This document shows, one piece after another, positions 16,335 through 24,663 of a stretch of DNA of 44,407 nt. How positions within the stretch are numbered: the stretch's first letter is position 1; every line of letters starts with the position of its first letter. Source of the DNA: Thermoanaerobaculia bacterium (GTDB lineage Bacteria > Acidobacteriota > Thermoanaerobaculia > JALWYX01); contig JALWYX010000055.1 in assembly GCA_027078415.1 (NCBI GenBank), positions 1-44,407 of the forward strand, read 5' to 3'. The notes under the pieces are model-generated. The model did no database searches. It was not told the origin of the DNA and worked only from the letters and a program-made list of their open reading frames with translations. Made by a program: the position numbers and the translations under genes.

Positions 16335-17710
16335 AGTTTATCGACAACTACGGTTTTTATGTTTGTAAAGGCTATAAGGCCATATTCTCCTAGTTCTCTA
16401 CCGTAGCCAGAATTTTTGATCCCTCCAAAAGGTGTTCTAGGATCCGATTTTACTACAGAATTTACAAAACAGTTTCCTGCATCTAGTTTATAACGAGCTA
16501 TTTTTTCTCCTTTTTCAATATCACTTGTTATAACGCAAGCTCCTAGGCCGTAATCGGTTGAATTTGCCACTTCTAATGCTTCTTTTTCGTTATCCACAAT
16601 TATCACGCTGGCTACAGGGCCAAAGATCTCTTCGCACGATAAGGGTAGATTGTAATAAGAGTCGTTGTTTACCACGAGTAAAGTAGGAGGGTAAAAAAAG
16701 CCTTTTCCCTGGGGTATTTCTCCTCCCATAAGTAATTTTGCTCCCAATTGCACACTTTTTATTACCTGTTTATGTAAATTTGATCTAAGGTCTTCTCTTG
16801 CTAAAGGACCTAGATCGGTATTGGTATCTAAGGGATCCCCCACTTTCAGAAGTGATATTTTTTCCATAACTGTGTCTATAAATTTATCTGATGATTTTTT
16901 GGATATGATCCACCGTTTTGCTGCTATACATGTTTGGCCTGTGTTGTTGAAACGACTTTTTACACATATGGTTGCAGCTTTTTCTATATTTGCATCATCT
17001 AGTATTATGTAAGGATCACTACCACCTAGTTCGAGTAAAGATGGTTTTATTGCTTCACCTGCGCTTTTTGCTACCTCTCTCCCAGCTCTAACGCTTCCTG
17101 TCAATGCTACACCTTTTATTCTACGATCTTTTATAAGGGAATGAATCGTTGGTATATCTATTCTAACAGTTTGAAAGACTCCTTCAGGTAAACCACTTTC
17201 TATAAACAACTTTTCTATTTGCAATGAGATCGTTGTTACGTTCTCTGCGTGTTTGAGTAACATTGTGTTTCCTGCTATAAGAGTAGGAGCTGCAAGTCTA
17301 ACAACTTGCCAAAGAGGAAAATTCCACGGCATTATTGCTAGTATTGTTCCTAAGGGTTCAAAATGTACATAACTTTTTAAATGTTCTGTCTCAACCGGTT
17401 TGTCCTTTAAAAGTGTAGGAGCAACGTTAGCGTAGAAATCGAAGTTGCGTGCCGATTTTTCTACCTCCGCTAGAGCCTGTTTTATAGGTTTACCCATCTC
17501 TAAAGTTATTATTTTGGCAAGCTCTTCTTTTCTATCGATAAGCGCTTTAGCTATTTCGCGCCATATTGTTGCTTTTTCCTCTATAGGGATTCTCCTCCAC
17601 TCAAGAAATGTTGTGACAGACTTTTCAACCCTTGCATCCACTTCCCTATTATCCATAATAGGGTATCTTTCTATAGTTTCACCGGTTGTAGGATTTATGC
17701 TTATGAACAC
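16331..17710 (-). CDS. NAD(P)-dependent aldehyde dehydrogenase, succinate-semialdehyde dehydrogenase-like
   Basis: The 459-residue protein belongs to the aldehyde dehydrogenase superfamily. It has MPWNFPLWQVVR (cofactor/substrate tunnel), TGSVRAG (NAD-binding), LLELGGSDPYIIL with the catalytic Glu, FNNTGQTCIAAKR with the nucleophile Cys, EEIFGPVASV, and the C-terminal FGGIKNSGYGRELGEYG. The N-terminus SINPTTGETIERYP and overall length match the short GabD1/succinate-semialdehyde group, about 455-460 residues, so oxidation of succinate semialdehyde or a related aldehyde to the acid is likely. Substrate is not proven by sequence. It starts with GTG preceded by AAGGAGG, 15 nt after the sulfatase-fold gene, and overlaps tsaD by 4 nt. 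Confidence 0.85.
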   Translation of the reverse strand: MFISINPTTGETIERYPIMDNREVDARVEKSVTTFLEWRRIPIEEKATIWREIAKALIDRKEELAKIITLEMGKPIKQALAEVEKSARNFDFYANVAPTLLKDKPVETEHLKSYVHFEPLGTILAIMPWNFPLWQVVRLAAPTLIAGNTMLLKHAENVTTISLQIEKLFIESGLPEGVFQTVRIDIPTIHSLIKDRRIKGVALTGSVRAGREVAKSAGEAIKPSLLELGGSDPYIILDDANIEKAATICVKSRFNNTGQTCIAAKRWIISKKSSDKFIDTVMEKISLLKVGDPLDTNTDLGPLAREDLRSNLHKQVIKSVQLGAKLLMGGEIPQGKGFFYPPTLLVVNNDSYYNLPLSCEEIFGPVASVIIVDNEKEALEVANSTDYGLGACVITSDIEKGEKIARYKLDAGNCFVNSVVKSDPRTPFGGIKNSGYGRELGEYGLIAFTNIKTVVVDKL

Positions 17711-17725
17711 CTTGCTACCTCCTTA

Positions 17726-19849
17726 TTATAAGTATCCAAGCGCTTTTAGACTCTCTATAGTCTCTTCTTTTAGTGGTTCATCTCCCCTTGGGGTTTTGAA
17801 ATAGAGAGTTTGTTCGTGTTTGAACCCTGCTTCTATCCATTTTAGCAATCTCGCTTTGAGGTAGTAAACCTCTAGCGGTAAGAGTCTATTGCTTATTTTA
17901 TTTCGCATCTCTTTCGGATCGGAAAGTGTGTCAAAGAAATACTCGTTATCTCGATCTCGACCTATCCCTTCTCCCATTCCCCACCTAGGAGACCATATAT
18001 ATTTATAATTTCGATATTTTATTGAGAAAATTCCTGGGTCTATACTAGAAGCAGCTGCAAACGAAAAGTAAGGGTCTTCCGTTTCTGCATCAGATATCAA
18101 CTGCCATATCCTAGTTTCTCTATTACGGGTTATAAGGGATTGTAAAAATAGATACAGATCTCTAGTTGTTGTTCCACGTGATATAACTTTTGGTTCGAGG
18201 TGAGCTCCGCGGATTATAAGGGGTATTTTTATTTGTTCTTCGTATAATGTATATCCATGTAGTAATCCTCCATGGTCGAATAGCTCTTCTCCGTGATCTG
18301 AGGTTAGAATGAATAAAGTATCTTTAGGGTTTAGTATGCGATCTAAAAGGTGTATAAACTCTCGGAGTTTGTAATCAGCGAAAGCTAGGTTTGCTTTATA
18401 AAGTACTTTTATAACGTTTTTTTCTTGCTCAGATATAGGTAGTTTGCCTCTTTTTATCTTTAGGAGGGTAGAGGTTTTTCCATCTATTTTTGTAGAAAAA
18501 GCTGTGGGAAGAAACCGTTCTCTAAAAGATGTAGGAGGCCAGTAAGGATTGTGAGGAGATACTACATGTATGTAAAGGAACAACTTTTCTCGCTTGTTTT
18601 TTGCTAACCACTTTACGACACTTTCATTTACCTCTTCGGGAGACCTGTTTTCTGCATCTGGATTTTTAAACAGGAGCCCTTTTTCCACGTGGATAAAGCC
18701 GCGCGCTAGGCCAAAATCTTCTGATGCATAACCGCTGGAGGAGAAGAATGCGGTAGTATATCCAGCTTTAGAAAATAGCTCAGCTATTGTCTCTGGGTGG
18801 GTATTAGGTAATTTCCAACCACCTGTTTTCCAGAAATATTCTCCTGTAAATAAGGTTTTTACAGAGGGTAACGTGTTTGGAGCCGTTGAAAAATGATTGA
18901 GAAAACGCACTCCGTTTTTAGCTAATTGAGTAATGTTGGGTGCTACATCTTTATCTATATAGTCGTCTCTCAAAGCGTCTAGTATGTATACTATTACGTT
19001 TCTAGGTTCTAGTAACTGTTGTAGTTCTTTTTTAATTGTTTGTTGCTGTTGTTTCCTGAATATTATACCGAGATCTTTGAGTTCTACTTTTGCATATGAA
19101 TTGGCTATAAGAGTTAACTTTGCGAAACCTTTCTCTAATTCGGGTGATAGAAAAGTAAAAATTTTTCCTCTACTAGATTTTCTTTTTATTGAAAATTTCT
19201 TACCGTTTCTATCTTTTATAGAGATGTATATAGTGCTATTTGGAGGCATATTTATAGTTCCTTCTATTTTCGATCTATAGTTATTGAAGAAAGGAATAAT
19301 AACACCTGCGAAGCCTTCAATAATTATAGTTCCTTCTTTATAAAATACTTTTCCACCGTACGCTTCTTTTACTGCTACTTTGCTTATAGAGAAGGTGCAT
19401 CCTTCTTTTTTGAAGAATTTTACTATGTTTGTACCTGGATTTATTTTCTCTTTTGCTATTTCTATTTCGGTGAGCCCGATTTTTTCGATAGTTTTAATGA
19501 AATGATTGTTAATCCATACATTTATTTTGCAGTTGTCCGTTAACTCTTTTACTTCTATACCCAGTTTCCTAGGTGAGAGATTTACTATTTCTAATGTCAT
19601 TGATGCTGTGGGTTTTACCTGAGTCAAAAACATCTCCTTTTCTTTTTGTACTGGCCACCATCCACTTAAAAATCTAGAACCTTCATAGGAAGGAGGAAAC
19701 GACATCTCTGAGCGTTCCAATATTTTAAGGGGAACAATTTCAGGAGTTGGTAAGGAAATTTTTTTTGGCTCTCTACAGGATAATATATAAATAATGAGAA
19801 AGAGCAATCTAATTTTATCTATTGTTGTTTTTCTTCCTTTCCAACTCAT
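17726..19849 (-). CDS. Sulfatase-fold (alkaline phosphatase superfamily) lipoprotein, Thr-type
   Basis: This 707-residue protein begins with a lipoprotein-type signal (LLFLIIYILSC, Cys25). A beta-rich N-terminal region of about 240 residues follows, then an alkaline-phosphatase-superfamily domain. That domain has VYILDALRDD (first metal-binding Asp), STAPNTLPSV with Thr326 at the nucleophile position, HVVSPHNPY, and SDHGEELFDHGG (second metal site). The classic sulfatase signature C/S-x-P-x-R is absent: Thr replaces Cys/Ser and no Arg follows. It is therefore not a formylglycine sulfatase and may be a phosphatase or phosphotransferase such as a phosphoethanolamine-transferase relative. It ends in SLKALGYL, a tail shared with the protein at 32906-34975. 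The start at 19849 has GAGGAG about 11 nt upstream and overlaps the divergent gene by 56 nt. Confidence 0.8.
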   Translation of the reverse strand: MSWKGRKTTIDKIRLLFLIIYILSCREPKKISLPTPEIVPLKILERSEMSFPPSYEGSRFLSGWWPVQKEKEMFLTQVKPTASMTLEIVNLSPRKLGIEVKELTDNCKINVWINNHFIKTIEKIGLTEIEIAKEKINPGTNIVKFFKKEGCTFSISKVAVKEAYGGKVFYKEGTIIIEGFAGVIIPFFNNYRSKIEGTINMPPNSTIYISIKDRNGKKFSIKRKSSRGKIFTFLSPELEKGFAKLTLIANSYAKVELKDLGIIFRKQQQQTIKKELQQLLEPRNVIVYILDALRDDYIDKDVAPNITQLAKNGVRFLNHFSTAPNTLPSVKTLFTGEYFWKTGGWKLPNTHPETIAELFSKAGYTTAFFSSSGYASEDFGLARGFIHVEKGLLFKNPDAENRSPEEVNESVVKWLAKNKREKLFLYIHVVSPHNPYWPPTSFRERFLPTAFSTKIDGKTSTLLKIKRGKLPISEQEKNVIKVLYKANLAFADYKLREFIHLLDRILNPKDTLFILTSDHGEELFDHGGLLHGYTLYEEQIKIPLIIRGAHLEPKVISRGTTTRDLYLFLQSLITRNRETRIWQLISDAETEDPYFSFAAASSIDPGIFSIKYRNYKYIWSPRWGMGEGIGRDRDNEYFFDTLSDPKEMRNKISNRLLPLEVYYLKARLLKWIEAGFKHEQTLYFKTPRGDEPLKEETIESLKALGYL

Positions 19850-20867
19850 GGGGAAAAGTTCTCCTCATTCGTTTCTCTTGATTAGTTATACCGGTTTATC
19901 ACTGTCTGCCGTTGAGCAGGATTACATTTACGATAAAGTATATAGGATTTTTTTCTCTTTAAAAAAGAAAGGGACACTCAGATCTGCCTTTTCTCCTTCC
20001 CCTAATGTGGCATCTGCTATAAAATTTTTCTTCACAGGTGACTTGTCTCAAGTGTTCAGTGATAAGGTCTCTACTAGAGTCGATAATATAGTTCTACCTT
20101 TCACTAAAGCAAACTATAGAACAGTTCTCTCTATTCATAATATAAAAGTAGCGAGAGATCTTGGAATAGATTTCTTTTTCGATAAGATTATCGATCTTAA
20201 TTTCGATTTGATAGCAGCTGAATTAATGGAAAGAAAAACTTTTGTTTGGGTTATAATACCGTCGCCCGATTATCCTTTATGGAGAGTTGATACAAAAAAG
20301 ATAGCTGGAGTTGATCACGATCTATTTGAAGGATTACCTAAAAAGATAACTGTTGATTTTATGAAAAAAGGTTTTCTTCCTGTAGATAGAGTTAAAGAAA
20401 TCTACCTTACCAACGTAGCTACTTTAGAATTTTTCCTAGGTAAACTCTTATCAACTATTGATCTATCTACTACTACAGTTGTTGTGACCTCCGTTACAGG
20501 TTTTTCTGTTGATGGGGAAGAGAATTTGAGCTATGAACGGCTTTTCGTTCCTTTTTTTGTTGTAGATAATCCCCGGTTTCTAGATGTAGATTTTATAGAT
20601 ATTCCTTTCCCTCTACATCTATTTATAGATCTTATATATAACTCTTTTAACTTGGAAAAAACTTCTATTAACGATATAGAGTTCCCTATAGCGATAAGTA
20701 AGAAAGGTAACGGGTATAAAGTGGCTATCTTTAGAAATAAAAATTTAGGTATTTATCTATTTGATAATTATCCTTTTAAGGGAAACGGATACCTGGATAA
20801 ACGACTTTGGAAGATGTTGTTTAAACTTGTTCCCCCCTGCTTCTTTTTTGATAAAAATTGCTCTTAA
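19794..20867 (+). CDS. Catalytically degenerate sulfatase-fold protein, exported
   Basis: The 357-residue protein has a signal peptide (hydrophobic residues 5-18) and a chain that aligns by eye with the catalytic domain of the divergent sulfatase-fold protein. Every functional block is eroded. The metal-site segment ILDALRDD corresponds to LISYTGLS. The nucleophile block APNTLPSVKTLFTG corresponds to SPNVASAIKFFFTG, with Val72 in place of Thr. HVVSPHNPY corresponds to IIPSPDYPL, and SDHGEE to SVTGFS. The frame is intact over more than 1 kb, so this is a pseudoenzyme rather than a broken gene. It lacks the N-terminal beta-rich region and the LKALGY tail. Its first 56 nt overlap the start of the opposite-strand gene. 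It may bind a glycan or lipid, or regulate its active relatives; no direct evidence shows which. Confidence 0.65.
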   Translation: MRKSNLILSIVVFLPFQLMGKSSPHSFLLISYTGLSLSAVEQDYIYDKVYRIFFSLKKKGTLRSAFSPSPNVASAIKFFFTGDLSQVFSDKVSTRVDNIVLPFTKANYRTVLSIHNIKVARDLGIDFFFDKIIDLNFDLIAAELMERKTFVWVIIPSPDYPLWRVDTKKIAGVDHDLFEGLPKKITVDFMKKGFLPVDRVKEIYLTNVATLEFFLGKLLSTIDLSTTTVVVTSVTGFSVDGEENLSYERLFVPFFVVDNPRFLDVDFIDIPFPLHLFIDLIYNSFNLEKTSINDIEFPIAISKKGNGYKVAIFRNKNLGIYLFDNYPFKGNGYLDKRLWKMLFKLVPPCFFFDKNCS

Positions 20868-20913
20868 AACTGTTAGAAAAGTGCTAATGTGAGTTATTAG
20901 GGTGCTTCAGATA

Positions 20914-20943
20914 TTGTAAGTTGGAGAGTTGTTGAGTTAAAAT
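20914..20943 (+). promoter_or_regulatory. Candidate sigma-70-type promoter before lolA
   Basis: TTGTAA at 20914-20919 and TAAAAT at 20938-20943 are separated by 18 bp, an acceptable -35/-10 arrangement. It lies in the 115-bp gap between the pseudo-sulfatase gene and lolA, and about 40 bp before the lolA start. It would drive the long plus-strand gene train that follows. Matches of this quality occur by chance in AT-rich DNA. Confidence 0.35.
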
Positions 20944-20982
20944 GAGCTTGGTTTCTTGATTAGTTTATCTAAGGATACTGAA

Positions 20983-21678
20983 ATGGTTTTGAAGAAACGA
21001 AGATACACTTTTTTTTTGTTCTACTGTTTCGCTACTGTTTTATTTGGTGATAGTAAGGTTGAAAGACTTATATCTGAGATAAAAAGCAAACGATCTCAGA
21101 TAAGGAGTTTGGTAGCCTCTTTTGAACAAAGAAAAAAGTCACCTCTTTTTAAAGAGCCGCAGGTAGCTGAAGGTACCCTTTATTTTATTCAACCTGATAG
21201 AGTCAAGATAGAATATCTTGAGCCTGTAAGTGTTGTTGTTCTTATTTCTCAGAGGAAGATGATAACTTACTATAAGGATTTGAAAAGAGCGGAAATTATA
21301 GATGTTGGTGCTTCTATAGATAGGATTTTATACTATTTTAGTCCTGCTAGTGGGATTGATACTTTAAAGAAGTACTTTTCCTTGAAACTGTTTTATCCTT
21401 CCAACGATAGTGATCCTATTGTTATCGATTTAACACCTGTTTCTATCAAACTAAAAAAAGTTTTAAAAAGGGTGGTTTTGAGTTTAGATCCTAAAGTTTA
21501 TTATTTTCCTGTAAGAATTGAGATATACAACAAGAATGGAAGCGAGTCTTTATATACTTTTGAAAAAGTAAGTATAAACAAAGAGATAGATGAGTCAGTT
21601 TTCAAGCTCGAGCTTCCTGAAGACGTTGATCTTGTGAAAGTCTCTGGTGTGAGCTTGGACTATGACGACGAACTTTAG
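20983..21678 (+). CDS. lolA: LolA-family outer-membrane lipoprotein carrier protein
   Basis: LolA shuttles lipoproteins from the LolCDE complex through the periplasm to the outer membrane. From the ATG at 20983 the protein has 231 residues. The N-terminus has a signal peptide (RRYTFFLFYCFATVLFG). SLVASFEQRKKSPLF follows, equivalent to LolA's signature strand, and then AEGTLYFIQPDRVKIEYLEP, the most conserved part of the family. The remainder is beta-rich, as expected for the half-barrel. AAGGA lies 7 nt before this ATG, so it is preferred to an upstream in-frame TTG at 20956. Its end overlaps tgt by 17 nt. Several lipoproteins in this window would be clients. LolA and the related LolA-like proteins of unknown role are hard to separate by sequence. 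Confidence 0.82.
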   Translation: MVLKKRRYTFFLFYCFATVLFGDSKVERLISEIKSKRSQIRSLVASFEQRKKSPLFKEPQVAEGTLYFIQPDRVKIEYLEPVSVVVLISQRKMITYYKDLKRAEIIDVGASIDRILYYFSPASGIDTLKKYFSLKLFYPSNDSDPIVIDLTPVSIKLKKVLKRVVLSLDPKVYYFPVRIEIYNKNGSESLYTFEKVSINKEIDESVFKLELPEDVDLVKVSGVSLDYDDEL

Positions 21679-22786
21679 ATATATAAGATTTGGACGTTCC
21701 AGGTTAGGTAGGCTTACCTTTTCTAAAGGTGAAATCACAACTCCTCTATTTATGCCTGTTGCTACTAAAGGTTCTGTTAAAGGAATTCTAAATTGCGATA
21801 TAGAAAAGATGGATTTTGAGCTTCTGTTGCATAATCTTTATCATTTAGCGATAAGGCCTGGTGTCGATGTTATAGAATCTCTGGGAGGTATTCACAAATT
21901 TGTTGGATGGAAGCGGTTTATATTGACAGATTCCGGTGGATACCAGGTTTTTAGTCTGGCTAAATTTAGGCGTATTACTGCAGAAGGAGTAGAATTTAGA
22001 AGTTACGTCGATGGTAGTAAGTTTTTTCTTTCTCCCGAGCTGGTTGTCGAATATCAGGAGAGAATAGGTGTTGATATAGCAATGGTGTTGGATGTATGTC
22101 CTGAATGGGGTGCTTCGTTTGATGATGTTAGTTGGGCTACGAATTTAAGTAATTTGTGGGCGGTGCGTTCAATAGAGACTTGGAAAGGATTTTCTTTATT
22201 GTTTGCGATTGTTCAAGGAGGAGAATACTTAAACTTGCGTGAGAAAGCGGTAAAGTATCTATCTGAGTTACCTTTTTCTGGGTACGCTATTGGCGGTGTA
22301 TCTGTAGGAGAGCCACGAGAAATACAATGGAAAGTTGTTGAATATACGGCTAAGTTACTTCCTGAAGATAGACCTCGCTATCTTATGGGAGTAGGCTATC
22401 CTGTAGATATTTTATTTGCAGTATTGAACGGCGTAGATATGTTTGACTGTGTATTGCCTTCCCGTAATGGTAGGCACGGTGTTGCCTTTGTTAGAAAAGG
22501 AACGATAAAGGTAACAAACTCAAGGTTCGCAAAGGATTTATCTCCTTTGGATAGCAAATGCGAGTGTAAAGTGTGCAAAAACTTCACAAAGGCGTTTATT
22601 TTCCATATGGCTAAAGTAGATCCTTACTCTGCTGGTGTGTATGTTAGTTATCACAATTTGTATTTTTACAGTGATTTTGTTCATAATCTCAGGAAAGCTA
22701 TACGAGATGAAGATGTAGAGAGTTTTGCTAATGAGTGGTTGAGCGACGAGGATATTATTTTATTAAAAGGTAGGGGAGTGTTATGA
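21662..22786 (+). CDS. tgt: Queuine tRNA-ribosyltransferase (tRNA-guanine transglycosylase)
   Basis: Tgt replaces guanine-34 with preQ1 in GUN-anticodon tRNAs, a step of queuosine synthesis. The 374-residue TIM-barrel protein has LTDSGGYQVFSL with the general-base Asp near residue 90. FDCVLPSRNGRHG around 260 contains the nucleophile Asp and the tRNA-contacting loop; E. coli-type enzymes have TRNARNG there. A zinc site is formed by CECKVC near 300 and a His near 330. The ATG at 21662 lies within the end of lolA; no strong Shine-Dalgarno site is seen, so translation may be coupled. It overlaps yajC by 4 nt, reproducing the widespread tgt-yajC-secD-secF order. Confidence 0.96.
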   Translation: MTTNFRYIRFGRSRLGRLTFSKGEITTPLFMPVATKGSVKGILNCDIEKMDFELLLHNLYHLAIRPGVDVIESLGGIHKFVGWKRFILTDSGGYQVFSLAKFRRITAEGVEFRSYVDGSKFFLSPELVVEYQERIGVDIAMVLDVCPEWGASFDDVSWATNLSNLWAVRSIETWKGFSLLFAIVQGGEYLNLREKAVKYLSELPFSGYAIGGVSVGEPREIQWKVVEYTAKLLPEDRPRYLMGVGYPVDILFAVLNGVDMFDCVLPSRNGRHGVAFVRKGTIKVTNSRFAKDLSPLDSKCECKVCKNFTKAFIFHMAKVDPYSAGVYVSYHNLYFYSDFVHNLRKAIRDEDVESFANEWLSDEDIILLKGRGVL

Positions 22787-23079
22787 GCATTTTTGTATTA
22801 CAAACAACGTTGGTTCAAACTCTCTTTAATCTTATGCCGATATTCATTATGATACTTATATTCTACTTTTTAGTTTTATATCCTGCATCTAAAAGACAAC
22901 GTAAATTAGAGGAAATGAGGAGAAACCTAAAAAAGGGAGACAAAGTTTTAACTTCAGGAGGTATCTACGGAGAGGTGAAAAAGACAGAGGAAGATGTTGT
23001 GTATCTTAAAGTTGCAGATAACGTTACTATAAAAGTTTCTCGTACCGCTATAGTTCATAAGTTAGAAGGGGGTAAGTGA
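22783..23079 (+). CDS. yajC: Preprotein translocase accessory subunit YajC
   Basis: YajC is a small single-pass membrane protein that associates with SecDF and SecYEG. The 98-residue product has one membrane helix at about residues 15-35. The family motif FYFLVLYPASKRQRKLEEM follows (usually FYFLLIRPQ+KR.K), then a conserved LKKGDKVLTSGGIYGEV segment and a small beta domain to the C-terminus. Its start overlaps the tgt stop and its stop overlaps the GTG start of secD, both by 4 nt, so all three are tightly coupled. Length and motif order are typical. Confidence 0.95.
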   Translation: MSIFVLQTTLVQTLFNLMPIFIMILIFYFLVLYPASKRQRKLEEMRRNLKKGDKVLTSGGIYGEVKKTEEDVVYLKVADNVTIKVSRTAIVHKLEGGK

Positions 23080-24653
23080 AAGTGCTGAAGATTAAACCTG
23101 TGACTTGGATGAAAGTAGGTGTTATAGTAGCTGTTGTAGGTTTCTTTGTATATAAGGCTTATCCTCTAGAGGAAAAAGTTACTCTTGGTCTAGATTTGCA
23201 GGGCGGTATGCATCTTGTTCTAGAGGTGAAGATTGAAGACGCACTGAGAGCGGAGAGAGACAGAGTGTTAGACGCCGTTGTGCGTTTTCTGAAGGAAAGC
23301 GGTGCTGATGATGTGAATAGACGTCTTATAGATGATATCTCATTTGAGGTGAGCGGGGTTTCTAATGACTCTTTGACTAAGGTTGCTAAATGGCTTCGAG
23401 ATAATTACCCCGATTGGGAGATGGAAAGAAAGGACGGTTTGGCTATTTTTAAGCTGTCTGGAGAAGGAGTTTCCAGAATTACAAGGCAGACCAGTGCTCA
23501 AGCTGAGCAAACTATAAGGAGAAGAATAGACGCTTTTGGAGTGGCAGAACCTATAATTCAGCGACAGACTATAGGTGTGGGTAATAGGATAATAGTTCAG
23601 CTGCCGGGGGCAGATGATCCGGAGAGAATAAAATCTTTACTTAAAAAAACGGCTCGGTTGGAACTAAAGCTAGTTGATAGTGTTGCATCTACTAAGGAGG
23701 AGTTGTTAGCCCAATATGGGGGAAAATTGCCTGATAATTTAGAGATGATAGAAGAGGATATATGGGATCATAGTGGTAAATTAGTAGGAAAAAGGTTTTA
23801 CGCTCTGGAAAAACAAAGTATTATAACGGGACAAGATCTACGTAACGCGGTAAGAAGTGTAGATGAATACGGAAGACCCGCTATATCTTTTACATTAACA
23901 CCTGAGGCTGGCAAGAGGTTCGGTAAATTTACTGCTGAAAACATAGGTAAGTTGTTAGCGATAGTGTTGGATAATAAAGTTCAGTCAGCTCCAGAGATTA
24001 GAGCGAGGATAACTGATCAAGGTATAATAACAGGTGCTTTTACTGTAGAAGAGGCAGAGGATCTTGCAACGGCTCTTAGGGCAGGAGCTCTGCCAGCCTC
24101 TCTTGTTATATTGGAGGAACGTACTGTAGGTCCATCGTTAGGTCACGATTCTATAAGAAGCGGTGTGAGAGCTTCCGCTGTAGGGCTTATGTTAGTTGCC
24201 CTCTCCATGCTAGTTTTTTACAAACTTGTAGGGTTTGTTGCTATAATAGCGCTCGTTCTAGATATAGCTATTATGATAGGAGCATTGGCATCTATGGGTG
24301 CTGCTTTAACTTTACCTGGTATAGCAGGATTTATACTGACTATAGGTATGGCTGTTGATGCAAATATTCTTATTTTTGAAAGAATAAAAGAGGAACTAAG
24401 AGCTGGTAAACCTGCAAAAGCAGCGGTTTTTGACGGTTTTAATAGGTCCTGGAGTGCTATATTTGATGCCAATGTGACAACTCTTCTAGCTGCAATTATA
24501 CTGTTTCAGTTTGGGACTGGTCCTATTAAAGGTTTTGCAGTGACTTTGAGTGTAGGTATACTTGCATCTCTGTTTACTGCTGTTTTTGTAGGGAAGGTTA
24601 TCTTTGAAGTTGTGTTCTCTTTGCTTCCTAAGGTAGAAAAAATTTATATATAG
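23076..24653 (+). CDS. secD: Protein translocase subunit SecD
   Basis: SecD with SecF uses the proton-motive force to complete protein export at the periplasmic side. The 525-residue protein has an N-terminal membrane helix and TLGLDLQGGMHLVLEV (the D1 motif). A large periplasmic P1 domain includes RRRIDAFGVAEPIIQRQ and IITGAFTVEEAEDLATALRAGALP. Five membrane segments follow, with RTVGPSLGHDSIRSG and TIGMAVDANILIFERIKEE, the conserved SecD/RND proton-relay region. It starts with GTG overlapping yajC and ends 10 nt before secF. It is shorter than E. coli SecD (615), as in many bacteria. Confidence 0.97.
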   Translation: MKVLKIKPVTWMKVGVIVAVVGFFVYKAYPLEEKVTLGLDLQGGMHLVLEVKIEDALRAERDRVLDAVVRFLKESGADDVNRRLIDDISFEVSGVSNDSLTKVAKWLRDNYPDWEMERKDGLAIFKLSGEGVSRITRQTSAQAEQTIRRRIDAFGVAEPIIQRQTIGVGNRIIVQLPGADDPERIKSLLKKTARLELKLVDSVASTKEELLAQYGGKLPDNLEMIEEDIWDHSGKLVGKRFYALEKQSIITGQDLRNAVRSVDEYGRPAISFTLTPEAGKRFGKFTAENIGKLLAIVLDNKVQSAPEIRARITDQGIITGAFTVEEAEDLATALRAGALPASLVILEERTVGPSLGHDSIRSGVRASAVGLMLVALSMLVFYKLVGFVAIIALVLDIAIMIGALASMGAALTLPGIAGFILTIGMAVDANILIFERIKEELRAGKPAKAAVFDGFNRSWSAIFDANVTTLLAAIILFQFGTGPIKGFAVTLSVGILASLFTAVFVGKVIFEVVFSLLPKVEKIYI

Positions 24654-24663
24654 GTGATACGTT

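Noticed and set aside
20956-20982. Earlier TTG start for lolA
   Set aside because: The ATG at 20983 has AAGGA 7 nt upstream and directly begins a standard signal peptide.
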